A stretch of DNA of 64,000 nt from Phenylobacterium zucineum HLK1 (GCF_000017265.1 NC_011144.1:3932256-3996255), one strand, 5' to 3'; positions 1 to 8,646 are shown, numbered from the stretch's first letter. The notes: generated by a model from the letters alone, not told the origin. Translations and numbers: made by a program.

Positions 1-2
1 AC

Positions 3-302
3 CGCCTGGACCGGCTGATGGCCCCGGTCAGCGACCGGGCCGTGCTGATGCGCCTGCAGAACATCATCTTCGCCCGCGCCAGCGCCGTGCGGGACTACGT
101 CCGCGCCGAGCGGGCCGCCCTGCGGCGGGCGCTGCTGGATCCCGGCGACCACCGCCCCTGGCTGGACGTGGCCTCGGCCCGCGAGGGCCAGGGCGCCCTG
201 GCCGGCGCCCTGGAGGCGCTGCAGCGGGCGACCTCGATCGACGGCGGCGTGGCGCTGGCCGCCCGCGCCCAGCGCGAACGGGTCCGGCTGCGGCTGAACT
301 GA
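3..302 (+). CDS. C-terminal part of a TPR-like / SirB1-type protein (partial)
   Basis: The reading frame is open from the left edge of the window, so only the last 99 residues or so are visible. The tail is alanine- and arginine-rich and helical. It has TPR-like spacing around a PWLDVAS segment and an ALEALQRATSID segment, as seen at the C-terminus of SirB1-family transglutaminase-like proteins. An internal ATG at 18 is probably not the true start, because the codons before it are also open. A small gap separates it from gshB. The family assignment is an inference from weak similarity; only the C-terminal coding frame itself is seen. Confidence 0.5.
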   Translation, partial: RLDRLMAPVSDRAVLMRLQNIIFARASAVRDYVRAERAALRRALLDPGDHRPWLDVASAREGQGALAGALEALQRATSIDGGVALAARAQRERVRLRLN

Positions 303-383
303 CCCCAGGCCCGACCGGGGGCGCTGGCGCTCGGGCCCCGGCGGGCCTATGTCGCAGGGACGCCAACGTCCCGGGGGAACGCC

Positions 384-1331
384 ATGTCGCTGAAGGTCGC
401 CGTCCAGATGGATCCCATCGAGGGCGTCAACATCGAGGGCGACACGACCTTCCTGATGATGGAGGCGGCCCAGGCCCGGGGCCATTCGCTGTTCGTCTAC
501 ACGACCGACAAGCTGGCCATGGAGGACGGCCGGGTCTTCGCCCGCGGTCGCGACGTGACGGTCCAGCGGGTGGCCGGCGACCACGCGAGCCTCGGTCCCT
601 GGCGGCGGACCGAGCTGACCGAGTTCGACGTCGTCCTGCTGCGCCAGGACCCGCCGTTCGACATGCACTACATCGACACGACCTTCTTCCTGGAGGCGGT
701 CCATCCCCGGGTGCTGGTGGTCAACGACCCGCGCGAGGTGCGCAACGCCCCCGAGAAGCTGTTCGTGACCAAGTTCCCGGGCCTGCAGCCGCCGACGCTG
801 ATCACCCAGGATCGGGACGCCATCTACGACTTCCGCGCCCGGCACGGCGACATCGTCATGAAGCCGCTGAACGGCCGCGGCGGCTCGGGCGTGACCCGCC
901 ACCTGCAGGACGACCCGAACATCGACGCCATGCTCGAGCTGCACGCCCAGATCGGCCGCGAGCCGGTCATCGTCCAGAAGTTCCTGCCGTCGGTGACCAA
1001 GGGCGACAAGCGCATCCTGCTGGTGGACGGCGAGCCGGTGGGCGCCATCAACCGCGTGCCCGAGAAGGGCCAGATCCGCTCGAACCTGGCCGTCGGCGGC
1101 AAGGCCCAGCCGGTGGAGCTCACCGCCCGCGACCGCGAGATCTGCGCCGCCATCGGCCCCGAGCTGAAGGCCCGCGGCCTGCTGTTCGTCGGCATCGACG
1201 TGATCGGCGACTACCTCACCGAGATCAACGTCACCTCGCCCACGGGGGCCGTGGCGCTGAAGCGGTTCACCGGGGTGGACGCCGCCGAGGTGCTCTGGAC
1301 GCGCATTGAAGCGCTTCGCGCCGGGGCCTAG
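384..1331 (+). CDS. gshB: Glutathione synthase
   Basis: This 315-aa protein has the length of bacterial GshB, which joins gamma-glutamylcysteine and glycine with ATP in the cytoplasm. Visible family features are the N-terminal MDPIEGVNIEGDTTF segment, the NDPREVRNAPEKLFVTKFP stretch, the ATP-grasp glycine-rich loop KPLNGRGGSGV near residue 160, the conserved VQKFLPSVTKGDKRI segment, and ITEINVTSPTG near the C-terminus with metal- and substrate-binding residues. A GGGGGA ribosome site lies about 8 bases before the ATG. It looks monocistronic and ends about 135 bp before comM. Confidence 0.95.
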   Translation: MSLKVAVQMDPIEGVNIEGDTTFLMMEAAQARGHSLFVYTTDKLAMEDGRVFARGRDVTVQRVAGDHASLGPWRRTELTEFDVVLLRQDPPFDMHYIDTTFFLEAVHPRVLVVNDPREVRNAPEKLFVTKFPGLQPPTLITQDRDAIYDFRARHGDIVMKPLNGRGGSGVTRHLQDDPNIDAMLELHAQIGREPVIVQKFLPSVTKGDKRILLVDGEPVGAINRVPEKGQIRSNLAVGGKAQPVELTARDREICAAIGPELKARGLLFVGIDVIGDYLTEINVTSPTGAVALKRFTGVDAAEVLWTRIEALRAGA

Positions 1332-1466
1332 GCCTCCACATCAAGACCCCGGCGTAAGTGTCGGAAGCGTATTGATTACCGCATAAGTTCTATTTTCGTT
1401 CTTGATCCGATCCCAGGTCCGTGCTGCTGTTTGTGGATAAGTCTCAGGCGACCACAAGGGATTGAG

Positions 1467-3005
1467 ATGAGCGCGGGGGTGGTGACGCTGGCGTTCCGCG
1501 GCGTGGAGGCGGTCCGGGTCGACGTCCAGGTCCAGTTCACCGGCGGCGAGCCCAAGTTCTTCCTCGTCGGCATGGGCGACAAGGCCGTCTCGGAAAGCCG
1601 CGAGCGGGTGCGCGCCGCCTTCGCGGGGCTGGGCCTAGCCCTCCCCGCCCGGCGCATCATCGCCAACCTGGCCCCCGCCGACCTGCCCAAGGAGGGCAGC
1701 CACTACGACCTTCCGGTGGCGCTCGCTATCATGGCCGGCATGGGCGTCATCCCGCCCGACGCCCTGGAGGGCTGGGCGGCGGTGGGCGAGTTGGCCCTGG
1801 ACGGCCGCATCACCCCGGTCGCCGGCGCCCTGCCGGCCGCCGTGGCCGCAGGCGGCCTTGGCCTTGGCCTGATCTGTCCCGAGGCGTGCGGGGCCGAGGC
1901 GGCCTGGGCCGGCGACACGCGGATCCTGGCGGCCCCCTCGCTCATCGCCCTCGTCAACCACTTCCGCGGGACGCAGGTGCTGGCGCCGCCTGCGCCGGGG
2001 CCGATGCTGGACGCCGGACGCCAGCCCGACCTGCGCGACGTGAAGGGCCAGGAGAACGCCAAGCGGGCGCTGGAGATCGCCGCGGCCGGCGGCCACAACC
2101 TCCTGTTCGTCGGCCCGCCGGGCTCGGGCAAGTCGATGATGGCCGCGCGCCTGCCGGGCCTGCTGCCGCCGCTGACCTCGGAGGAGCTGCTCGAGACCTC
2201 GATGGTCCATTCCATCGCCGGGCTGATCGCCAAGGGCCAGCTCACCCGCGCGCGGCCGTTCCGCAATCCGCACCACTCGGCCAGCATGGCCGCCCTGACC
2301 GGCGGCGGGCTGAAGGCCAAGCCCGGCGAGGTCAGCCTCGCGCACAACGGCGTGCTGTTCCTGGACGAGCTGCCCGAGTTCGGGACCCAGGCGCTGGATT
2401 CCCTGCGCCAGCCGATCGAGACCGGCGAGGTGGTCGTCGCCCGCGCCAACGCCCACGTGCGCTATCCCGCCCGTTTCCAGCTGGTGGCGGCGATGAATCC
2501 CTGCCGCTGCGGCCTGGGCGGACCGGGCCGCGGCGCCTGCGGCCGGGCGCCCCGCTGCCAGACGGACTACCAGGGCCGCATCTCGGGGCCGCTGATGGAC
2601 CGCATCGACCTGCAGGTGGAGGTCCCGCCGGTGACCGCCGCCGACCTCGCCCTGCCGCCGCCCGCCGAGGGAACGGCAGAGGCCGCCGCGCGGGTCGCGA
2701 CGGCCCGGGGCCTGCAGGCCGAGCGGGCCGCAAAGGCCGAGGGCGGCGAGGGGGCGAGGCTCAACGCCCGCGCCGAGGGGGATTTCCTGGAAAAGGTCGC
2801 CGCGCTGGACGAGCCGGCCCGCGCCCTGCTCGCCCGGGCGGCCGAGGCGGGGGGCCTGTCGGCCCGCGGCTGGACGCGCACACTCAGGCTCGCCCGCACC
2901 ATCGCCGACCTGGAGGGCTCGGACGCCGTGCGCCGCGTCCACGTGGCCGAGGCGCTGATCTACCGGCGCGTGGCGCCGGCGGCAGCGCCGGCTTCGGCGC
3001 TCTGA
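1467..3005 (+). CDS. comM: YifB/ComM family Mg-chelatase-like AAA+ ATPase
   Basis: A 512-aa protein of the ComM/YifB family, a hexameric helicase-like AAA+ protein that promotes branch migration during recombination of incoming DNA. The N-terminal ChlI-like domain (about 1-170) ends in the ELALDGRI motif. The AAA core has Walker A GPPGSGKS near residue 215 and Walker B LFLDELPEF near 300. A zinc-like cluster (NPCRCGLGGPGRGACGRAPRC) near 355 precedes the RISGPLMDRIDL segment. The C-terminal Mg-chelatase subdomain follows. ATG 1467 is preferred over an upstream TTG because AAGGGA lies 6 bases before it. The 3' end overlaps a convergent minus-strand gene. Confidence 0.93.
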   Translation: MSAGVVTLAFRGVEAVRVDVQVQFTGGEPKFFLVGMGDKAVSESRERVRAAFAGLGLALPARRIIANLAPADLPKEGSHYDLPVALAIMAGMGVIPPDALEGWAAVGELALDGRITPVAGALPAAVAAGGLGLGLICPEACGAEAAWAGDTRILAAPSLIALVNHFRGTQVLAPPAPGPMLDAGRQPDLRDVKGQENAKRALEIAAAGGHNLLFVGPPGSGKSMMAARLPGLLPPLTSEELLETSMVHSIAGLIAKGQLTRARPFRNPHHSASMAALTGGGLKAKPGEVSLAHNGVLFLDELPEFGTQALDSLRQPIETGEVVVARANAHVRYPARFQLVAAMNPCRCGLGGPGRGACGRAPRCQTDYQGRISGPLMDRIDLQVEVPPVTAADLALPPPAEGTAEAAARVATARGLQAERAAKAEGGEGARLNARAEGDFLEKVAALDEPARALLARAAEAGGLSARGWTRTLRLARTIADLEGSDAVRRVHVAEALIYRRVAPAAAPASAL

Positions 3006-3412
3006 CGCTCGCGAAGGACCCCGATCACGCCCGCCGCGAGGGCGAAGACCGTCAGTTGCGAGAAGATCACCGACGCCGTCGCATAGGCCCAGGCGCCGAC
3101 CTGGGGATCGACGATCCGCGCCGCGTGGGTGGCGACCGACAGCAGGTGAAAGCCGGCGGCGAAGATCGGCCAGTAACGTGCGCTCTTCAGCGCCACGACG
3201 ACGAGGAAACCCAGGAGCACCACGTCGACGGCGAAGGCGCCCCACTGGGTCCCCAGCCACTCGCGGTCGCGGCCGATGAGCGTGGCGATCCAGGCGATCA
3301 GGAACGCCATGGCCGTCAGGCGCTCCTCCCAGCCGCCCTTCCAGACGGCGGCGCCGCAGACCACGGCCATGAGCGTGAGGCCGAACCAGGGCGGGAGCGC
3401 CAGCGTCTGCAC
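2960..3412 (-). CDS. Hypothetical small integral membrane protein
   Basis: About 150 aa with four or five hydrophobic segments (for example LTLMAVVCGAAVW, LTAMAFLIAWIATLIG, VDVVLLGFLVVVAL, VIFSQLTVFALAAGVIGVL), so an inner-membrane protein. I do not recognise a function. The longest frame would start at a TTG at 3448, but that start lies at the 5' arm of a probable terminator of the upstream gene. I therefore place the start at the GTG at 3412. There is no good ribosome site, so the start is uncertain. The last 46 bases overlap the end of comM in convergent orientation. Confidence 0.72.
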   Translation of the reverse strand: MQTLALPPWFGLTLMAVVCGAAVWKGGWEERLTAMAFLIAWIATLIGRDREWLGTQWGAFAVDVVLLGFLVVVALKSARYWPIFAAGFHLLSVATHAARIVDPQVGAWAYATASVIFSQLTVFALAAGVIGVLRERQSAEAGAAAGATRR

Positions 3413-3413
3413 G

Positions 3414-3445
3414 AAAGAAAAGGCCCCCGGCTGTGACCGAGGGCC
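3414..3445 (-). terminator. Rho-independent terminator after the 122-aa gene
   Basis: On the minus strand a 9-bp stem (GGCCCTCGG with CCGGGGGCC, one G-T pair) with a 6-base loop is followed by TTTTCTTTC. It lies 40 bases after the stop of the minus-strand gene at 3485-3853. Confidence 0.8.
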
Positions 3446-3484
3446 CAATCTACATGGCTCTCCGGCAGGCGGAAGCCCGCGGAA

Positions 3485-3853
3485 CTAGGCCGCGCGGATC
3501 TCGCGCAGACGGCGGCCGCCGGTCCGCTCGAGCATGCCCGCGGTGGGGGCCGGCTTCTCGCCGCTGCCGGGATCGAACGACACCGCGCCCAGGCCCATCT
3601 GGCCCTGAGCGACGCTCAGCTCCTTGTGGGTCTCGACGATGGCGCGGCGGGCCTCGGCCAGGGCCATGATGGCCTGGCTGGCGCGCTCGACCGCGTCCTG
3701 GCCGATGAGGGCCGAGGCGCCGGCCTGCTTGCGCAGGCTGGGCATGACGCCGGTCAGGTGGGCGGTCTTGGCCAGGGCCGCATCGATGGCGGCTTCGGCC
3801 TCGAACAGGGCGCCGGCGATCTGCTCGGCGACCATTCGACGTTGCTTAAGCAT
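3485..3853 (-). CDS. Conserved-looking hypothetical helical protein
   Basis: A 122-aa protein with no membrane segment or signal peptide. It is mostly amphipathic helix (residues 1-85: MLKQRRMVAEQIAGALFEAE and following), then a Gly/Pro-rich tail (FDPGSGEKPAPTAG) ending in a basic GGRRLREIRAA. I do not recognise the family. The first third resembles a four-helix-bundle or coiled-coil adaptor. A terminator follows it, and it is transcribed in the same direction as the LuxR-type gene upstream. Confidence 0.7.
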   Translation of the reverse strand: MLKQRRMVAEQIAGALFEAEAAIDAALAKTAHLTGVMPSLRKQAGASALIGQDAVERASQAIMALAEARRAIVETHKELSVAQGQMGLGAVSFDPGSGEKPAPTAGMLERTGGRRLREIRAA

Positions 3854-3929
3854 GAGTCGTCTCCATGCGCGTCGAGGGAGCGACGCGCCGCAAGTTTCAG
3901 ATAACTAGGGTTTCTCGGCCGTTCAGCCG

Positions 3930-4700
3930 TTAGGTTAAATTGACGGCCAGCGCCTGCAGCGCGTGGAGGCCTGCCAGCATCCCGCCGAAGGCGAGCGCGG
4001 TCAGGATCGCCACTGCCACGATGGCGCCCAGCCGGGCGGCGGGGCCTAGCTCATTGGGCCCGAGCCATCGTCCGCGTCCGGCCGGAAGTTCTCGTCCAGC
4101 AGGACCCAGGTCATGCAGAGGATCTCCCGCAGGACCATTTCGGCCGGCTTGAACGGCGCCAGCTTCCGCGTGGCGGACACCAGGTGCCGCGCCATGTCCG
4201 CCTGGGCGGGCGTCGCCGACAGGTCGACGAGCTGCCGTTCCAGCTGGGTCCAGGAGAAGGCCGGAAGGCTCTCCTCCCTGCGGGCCAGAGCCGGCCAGCG
4301 CGCCTCGAAGTCGTCGATCTCCCGGCGCAGGCGCAGCGCCTTGCCGATCACTTGCCGATTGTCGAAGTTCTGCCGGTCGCCCATGGGCCGTCCCCTCTGT
4401 TGCGGGGTCATCCAGCCAGCGGGCGGCGGGGTTGTCTGTCCTGATCGCGTCCTGTCCTGATCCGGTCAGGACAGGATCGCCGTCGTGGCGGCGCAGCAGG
4501 CGCGCGGCCTCGTAGCGGTCGGGCACGCCCAGCTTGCGGCGGGCGCGGTCGCAGTAGGTGTCCACCGAGGTCTTCGACATGCCGAGCTCGCGGGCGATCT
4601 GTTTGGAGCTCAGGTGCTGGTCGACGAGACGCAGGCATTCGCGCTCGCGCTGCGTGAGCAGCCCGGCCGGATTGGTCTCGACGTCGGCGCGCGTAGGCAT
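3930..4700 (-). CDS. LuxR-type HTH regulator with C-terminal membrane anchor
   Basis: The frame encodes an N-terminal GerE/LuxR helix-turn-helix (LLTQRERECLRLVDQHLSSKQIARELGMSKTSVDTYCDRARRKLGV, about residues 13-58) and a C-terminal transmembrane helix (about residues 218-250, LGAIVAVAILTALAFGGMLAGL). That combination of HTH, linker and C-terminal TM anchor recurs in Caulobacterales regulators. The linker (about 95-210) has poor GC3 (roughly half in the stretch I counted). Inside it, in another frame on the same strand, lies a well-biased ORF (4046-4384). The gene is therefore either a true long-linker protein overlapped by a nested gene, or the product of compensating frameshifts. The DNA-binding part is secure, the linker is not. 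Confidence 0.7.
   Translation of the reverse strand: MPTRADVETNPAGLLTQRERECLRLVDQHLSSKQIARELGMSKTSVDTYCDRARRKLGVPDRYEAARLLRRHDGDPVLTGSGQDAIRTDNPAARWLDDPATEGTAHGRPAELRQSASDRQGAAPAPGDRRLRGALAGSGPQGGEPSGLLLDPAGTAARRPVGDARPGGHGAAPGVRHAEAGAVQAGRNGPAGDPLHDLGPAGRELPAGRGRWLGPNELGPAARLGAIVAVAILTALAFGGMLAGLHALQALAVNLT
4046..4384 (-). CDS. Hypothetical protein nested within the LuxR-type frame
   Basis: A 112-aa soluble protein starting MGDRQNFDNRQVIGK and ending DENFRPDADDGSGPMS. AGAGGGGA lies about 5 bases before the ATG at 4384, a better ribosome site than for the in-frame ATG at 4411. Third-codon GC is about 90 percent over a 20-codon stretch I counted, against about 53 percent for the overlapping LuxR frame there, so this frame looks like the one under coding selection. 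It is helical, charged, and has aromatic pairs (FEARWPALARREE, FSWTQLERQL). I do not recognise the family. Confidence 0.62.
   Translation of the reverse strand: MGDRQNFDNRQVIGKALRLRREIDDFEARWPALARREESLPAFSWTQLERQLVDLSATPAQADMARHLVSATRKLAPFKPAEMVLREILCMTWVLLDENFRPDADDGSGPMS
4450..4476. repeat. 11-bp-arm perfect inverted repeat inside the LuxR-type gene
   Basis: TCCTGTCCTGA, a 5-base loop TCCGG, then TCAGGACAGGA. It lies just after the HTH-coding part and about 65 bases before the nested gene's start. No T-run follows on either strand, so it could be an operator, an RNA hairpin, or the remains of a terminator. Confidence 0.7.
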
Positions 4701-4833
4701 GGCGCATCTAATAAACGACGGCTTCGCCGCGTCGTCTACTTTGGCGGGCGCGATTTCGCCGCAGGGGCGGCGTTCTGCAACCGCTGGGGCGCGTTTGACC
4801 GACCGTTAAGTCCTCGCGGCTACCTCTGCCGGG

Positions 4834-6378
4834 ATGCGCAAGCCGCTACGACCCCTTTCCGAACGCCGCCCGGCGCGGGCCCAGATCAGCGCCGAACAGC
4901 TGGCGTCGCTGAGCCACGAGTTCCGCACCCCGCTGAACGGCGTGCTGGGCATGGCCCGGCTCCTGGAAGGCACCCGCCTGACCGCCGAGCAGCGCAGCTA
5001 TGTGGCGGCCCTGCGCGAGAGCGGCCAGCACCTGCTGACCCTGGTCAACGACGTGCTCGACTTCGCCAAGCTGGGCGCCGGGCGCGTCGAGCTGCATCCC
5101 GAGACGATGGAGGTCGAGAGCCTGCTGCGCGGCGTCGCCGAGCTGCTCTCGCCCCGCGCCCGCGAGAAGGGCCTGGAGATCGCCTGGGCCGCGCCGGCCG
5201 GCGTGGGCTCGGTGCGGGCCGACGAGGGGCGGCTGCGGCAGATCCTGCTCAACTTCGCCGGCAACGCGGTGAAGTTCACCGAGGCCGGCGGCGTCCTGCT
5301 GGCGGTCTCCACGCCCGAGCCCGGCCGGCTGCGCTTCACCGTGGAGGACACCGGCCCCGGCGTCTCGGAAGCCGCCCGCGACCGCATCTTCGAGGCCTTC
5401 GCCCAGGCCGAGGCCTCGCACGCCGACCTGGGCGGCGCCGGGCTGGGGCTCGCCATCGCCCGCCGGCTCGCCCGCGCCATGGGCGGCGAGGTGGGGGTCG
5501 AGACCGCCCGCATGGGCGGCGCCTGCTTCTGGTTCGAGGCCGCCTTCCCGCCGGCGCCCGAGGCCGCGGCGGGCGAGCCGCTCAAGGGCCGCACCGTGGC
5601 GATCGCCTCGCCCAATGCCATCGTCCGCGAGGCCGCCCGCCGGCAGGTCCGGGCCAGCGGCGGCCGCGCCGTGGCCGAGGCCGAGCTCGACGCCGTCCTG
5701 CAGCGGACGGGACCCGACGACGTGCTGCTGCTGGACGCGGCGCTGACCCCGCCCGGCGAGCCCCTGCGCGCGCCGCCCGGACGCGCCAGCATCGTGCTGC
5801 TGGCCCCAGATGAGCGCGACCGCATCCCGCGCCTGCGCCGGTCGGGCTTCGCGGGCTATCTCATCAAGCCGCTGCGGCGCGGCTCGCTCGCCGAGCGCGT
5901 GCTGATCGCCGCCGGCGCCGCCGCCAAGGCCGGCGTCGTGCGCGACGACGAGCGCGTGGCGGCCGCGGCCGCGCCGGGCGCCCGCGTGCTGCTGGTCGAG
6001 GACAACCCCATCAACGCCCTGCTGGCCCGGGCCCTGCTGACCCGCGAGGGCTGCGCGGTCGAGCACGCGGTCGGCGGCGAGGAGGCCCTGGCGGCCGCCC
6101 GTATCGGCGTCTTCGACCTGATCCTGATGGACATGCGCATGCCGGGCCTCTCCGGCGAGGAGACCGCCCGGCGGCTGCGCGCCGAGGGGGTGCAGGCGCC
6201 GATCGTCGCGCTCACCGCCAACGCCTTCGAGGACGACCGCAGGGCCTGCCTGGCCGCCGGCATGAACGACTTCCTGGTCAAGCCGCTGTCGCCCGACGCC
6301 CTGCGCGCGGTCCTGACGCGGTGGACCGCGCGGCCCGCCGGCTGGACGAAGGCCGCGGCGCGCGCCAAGGTCGGCTGA
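4834..6378 (+). CDS. Soluble hybrid histidine kinase with two receiver-like modules
   Basis: A 514-aa protein with no membrane or PAS segment. The H-box SHEFRTPLNGVLGMARLL starts near residue 28, the N-box LRQILLNFAGNAVKF is near 140, and the G-boxes EDTGPGVSEAARDRIFEAF and GGAGLGLAIARRLARAMGG are near 170-220. A degenerate receiver follows (about 250-365; VAIASPN replaces the acidic pair, LLLDAAL around the site). A canonical REC domain comes last (about 385-500; LVEDN, LILMDMRMPG with the phospho-Asp, VALTA, KPLSP). It therefore autophosphorylates and can pass phosphate to its own REC domain. The stimulus is unknown, and it is divergent from the LuxR-type gene. Confidence 0.9.
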   Translation: MRKPLRPLSERRPARAQISAEQLASLSHEFRTPLNGVLGMARLLEGTRLTAEQRSYVAALRESGQHLLTLVNDVLDFAKLGAGRVELHPETMEVESLLRGVAELLSPRAREKGLEIAWAAPAGVGSVRADEGRLRQILLNFAGNAVKFTEAGGVLLAVSTPEPGRLRFTVEDTGPGVSEAARDRIFEAFAQAEASHADLGGAGLGLAIARRLARAMGGEVGVETARMGGACFWFEAAFPPAPEAAAGEPLKGRTVAIASPNAIVREAARRQVRASGGRAVAEAELDAVLQRTGPDDVLLLDAALTPPGEPLRAPPGRASIVLLAPDERDRIPRLRRSGFAGYLIKPLRRGSLAERVLIAAGAAAKAGVVRDDERVAAAAAPGARVLLVEDNPINALLARALLTREGCAVEHAVGGEEALAAARIGVFDLILMDMRMPGLSGEETARRLRAEGVQAPIVALTANAFEDDRRACLAAGMNDFLVKPLSPDALRAVLTRWTARPAGWTKAAARAKVG

Positions 6379-6410
6379 CCGGGCGCCGGGGGGCGCCTTC
6401 CGAGACTTCC

Positions 6411-7799
6411 ATGGCCGACACGACCTCCGCCGCGCCGAAGCCCGCTTCGAAACCCCGGGGCCATTCCTGGCGCGAGGTGATCGCGGCCCTGCGCCATCCG
6501 CGCGTGCTGATCACCCTGCTGCTCGGCTTCTCGTCCGGCCTGCCGTTCATGCTGACCGGCAACACCCTGGGCTACTGGCTGCGGGAGGAGGGCGTCGAGC
6601 TCGCCGCCATCGGCTTCCTGTCGTGGGTCGGCATCGCCTATTCGATGAAGTTCCTGTGGGCGCCGGTGATCGACAAGGTGGACGTGCCGATCCTGGGACC
6701 GCTGCTGGGCCGCCGGCGCGGCTGGATCCTGCTGTCCCAGCTGGTCATCGGCGCGGGCCTGTTCGCCATGGCCGCCATCGGGCCGGCCGGCGGCCTTCTC
6801 ACCTTCGCCGGCTTCGCGCTCGTCGTCGCCTTCGCCTCGGCCACCCAGGACATCGTCGTCGACGCCTGGCGGATCGAGCGGGCCGAGAGCGACGAGGACC
6901 TGGGCCTGCTGACCGCCGCCTTCCAGCTCGGCTACCGCATCGCCATCCTCGCCACCGACGCACTGATCCTGCTGGCCGCGGCCAAGCTCGGCTGGAACAA
7001 CTCCTACGTCCTCTGCGCCCTCGCGGTGGGCGTCGGGCTGACCGCGACCCTGTTCGCCACCGAGCCGGCCCGCATCGACCCCGAGGCGGCGAAGGCCCAG
7101 GCGGGGCCCCCGCTCTGGACCCCCCGCGGCCTGTTCGACGCGGTCGTCGGCCCGTTCATCGCCTTCTTCCGCGACCACGGCGTCCTGGCCGCCCTGCTCA
7201 TGCTGGCCGCGATCAGCCTCTACCGCCTGCCCGACTTCGTGATGGGGCCGATGGTCAGCCCGCTCTACGTGGACGTGGGCCTGTCGAAGGAGGTCGTCGG
7301 CAGCGTGCGCGCCACCATCGGCCTGGGGGCCACCGTCGTCGGCATCGCGCTGGCGGGCCTCAGCGCCGTGCGGCTGGGCTTCACCCCGACGCTGGTGCTG
7401 GGCGCGATCCTGGGGCCGGGCTCAAACCTCGCCTTCGCCGCCCTCGCCTACCTGGGCGGCAGCGTCCAGACGCTGAGCATGGTCATCATCGTCGACAATA
7501 TCGCGACCGGCTTCGCGGGCGCGGCGCTGGTGGCCTACATGTCCAGCCTGACCAGCCTCGGCTACACGGCGACCCAGTACGCACTGCTGTCCAGCTTCTA
7601 CGCCCTGCTCGGCAAGGTGCTGAAGGGCTTCTCGGGGCAGGTGGTGGAGAGCCTGCAGGCGGCCTACGACCCGATGACCGCCTACGCCATCTTCTTCACC
7701 GGCACGGCGGTCGTGGGGATCCCGGCGCTGATCCTCTGCGCTATGCTGGGCGTGCGGCACCGGCGCGAGCAGCGCCGCCTGGCGCAGGCGCCGGCTTAG
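6411..7799 (+). CDS. AmpG-like MFS permease
   Basis: A 462-aa protein with about 12 to 14 hydrophobic helices. The N-terminus matches the AmpG muropeptide permease signature: LLLGFSSGLPFMLTGNTLGYWLREEGV, then SWVGIAYSMKFLWAPVIDK, then the cytoplasmic loop LLGRRRGWILLSQ and ATQDIVVDAWRIE. AmpG imports anhydro-muropeptides for cell-wall recycling. ATG 6411 is chosen because a longer in-frame extension would overlap the kinase gene. It follows the kinase by 32 bp on the same strand. The AmpG family is secure, the exact substrate is inferred. Confidence 0.88.
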   Translation: MADTTSAAPKPASKPRGHSWREVIAALRHPRVLITLLLGFSSGLPFMLTGNTLGYWLREEGVELAAIGFLSWVGIAYSMKFLWAPVIDKVDVPILGPLLGRRRGWILLSQLVIGAGLFAMAAIGPAGGLLTFAGFALVVAFASATQDIVVDAWRIERAESDEDLGLLTAAFQLGYRIAILATDALILLAAAKLGWNNSYVLCALAVGVGLTATLFATEPARIDPEAAKAQAGPPLWTPRGLFDAVVGPFIAFFRDHGVLAALLMLAAISLYRLPDFVMGPMVSPLYVDVGLSKEVVGSVRATIGLGATVVGIALAGLSAVRLGFTPTLVLGAILGPGSNLAFAALAYLGGSVQTLSMVIIVDNIATGFAGAALVAYMSSLTSLGYTATQYALLSSFYALLGKVLKGFSGQVVESLQAAYDPMTAYAIFFTGTAVVGIPALILCAMLGVRHRREQRRLAQAPA

Positions 7800-7805
7800 G
7801 CCGCC

Positions 7806-8642
7806 TCAGGCCGTCAGGCAGACCACCTGGGCGACGCGGAGCTGCCGGCGCAGGTCGTCGGCGACGTAGAAGTAGTTCTGCGGCGTCATGGGTTCGCCCG
7901 TGGCGGCGGCGGGGGCCGCGAGGCGGCGGCCGCTCGAGGCCAGGGTGGCCGTCACCACCTCGGGCGCGGTGGTGTAGATCCGCCCCCGGCGGGGGCTCTC
8001 GGCGATCGTCACCCCGACCACCCGGCCCTGGGCGTCGAGCGCCGGCGCGCCGGAGAGGCCGCCGAGCGTGCCCTCCAGGCCCTCGGTACGGCCGGTCTCG
8101 GCCCAGACCAGCACCGGCTCGCTGCGCGCGCCGCGGCCGCGCACCACCAGCGTCTCGCGGCCCAGCAGGCGCGAGGTGGCCTCGCCCGGCTCGCCCTGCG
8201 GGAAGCCCGGATGATAGGCCCGCTGGCCCCGGCGCAGGGGCTCGTTCAGCGCCAGCGGCAGGGGATCGGCGCCGCCCTCGGTAAGCAGCACGGCCGCCTC
8301 GCCGCGGGGATCGACCCGGACCGTGGTCGCCACGCCGACGCCGTCGCCGACCACCAGGGCGGCCCGCGCGCAGCCCTCCACCACGTGCCGGGCGGTGAGC
8401 CAGACGCCGGACTCGGCGATCGAGAAGGCGGTGCCGGTCGCCGGCCCGTTCTCGCTCGGCACGTCCACCACCACCGAAGGGTCGAACGGCGAGGCCGGCC
8501 CGATCGCCTCGCCCAGCGGGGCGGCCACGTCCGGCGGCGGCGGTGGCGCGTCGGCCCGCTCGCCCCGGCCCAGCGCCGCGAACAGCAGCGCCAGCACGAC
8601 CGCCGAATAGACCAGCCAGTCCGGCAGGCGGGGGAAGTGCAT
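7806..8642 (-). CDS. Membrane-anchored trypsin-like serine protease
   Basis: A 278-aa protein with one N-terminal transmembrane helix (LVYSAVVLALLFAALG) and a proline-rich linker (APPPPPDVAAPLG). The chymotrypsin-fold domain has WLTARHVVEGC with the catalytic His near residue 90 and LGGLSGAPALDAQGRVVGV with the Ser near 195. At the expected catalytic Asp position the sequence reads VDPRGEAAVL, so Glu appears to replace Asp. This could lower activity or mean that the protein is a pseudoprotease. There is no PDZ domain. It lies 4 bp after the DUF350 gene and is probably cotranscribed with it. Confidence 0.82.
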   Translation of the reverse strand: MHFPRLPDWLVYSAVVLALLFAALGRGERADAPPPPPDVAAPLGEAIGPASPFDPSVVVDVPSENGPATGTAFSIAESGVWLTARHVVEGCARAALVVGDGVGVATTVRVDPRGEAAVLLTEGGADPLPLALNEPLRRGQRAYHPGFPQGEPGEATSRLLGRETLVVRGRGARSEPVLVWAETGRTEGLEGTLGGLSGAPALDAQGRVVGVTIAESPRRGRIYTTAPEVVTATLASSGRRLAAPAAATGEPMTPQNYFYVADDLRRQLRVAQVVCLTA

Positions 8643-8646
8643 CGGG

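Noticed and set aside
1635..3436. Long reading frames on the opposite strand of comM
   Set aside because: They are shadows of a GC-rich gene, with low-complexity Arg/Gly/Pro composition and no motifs.
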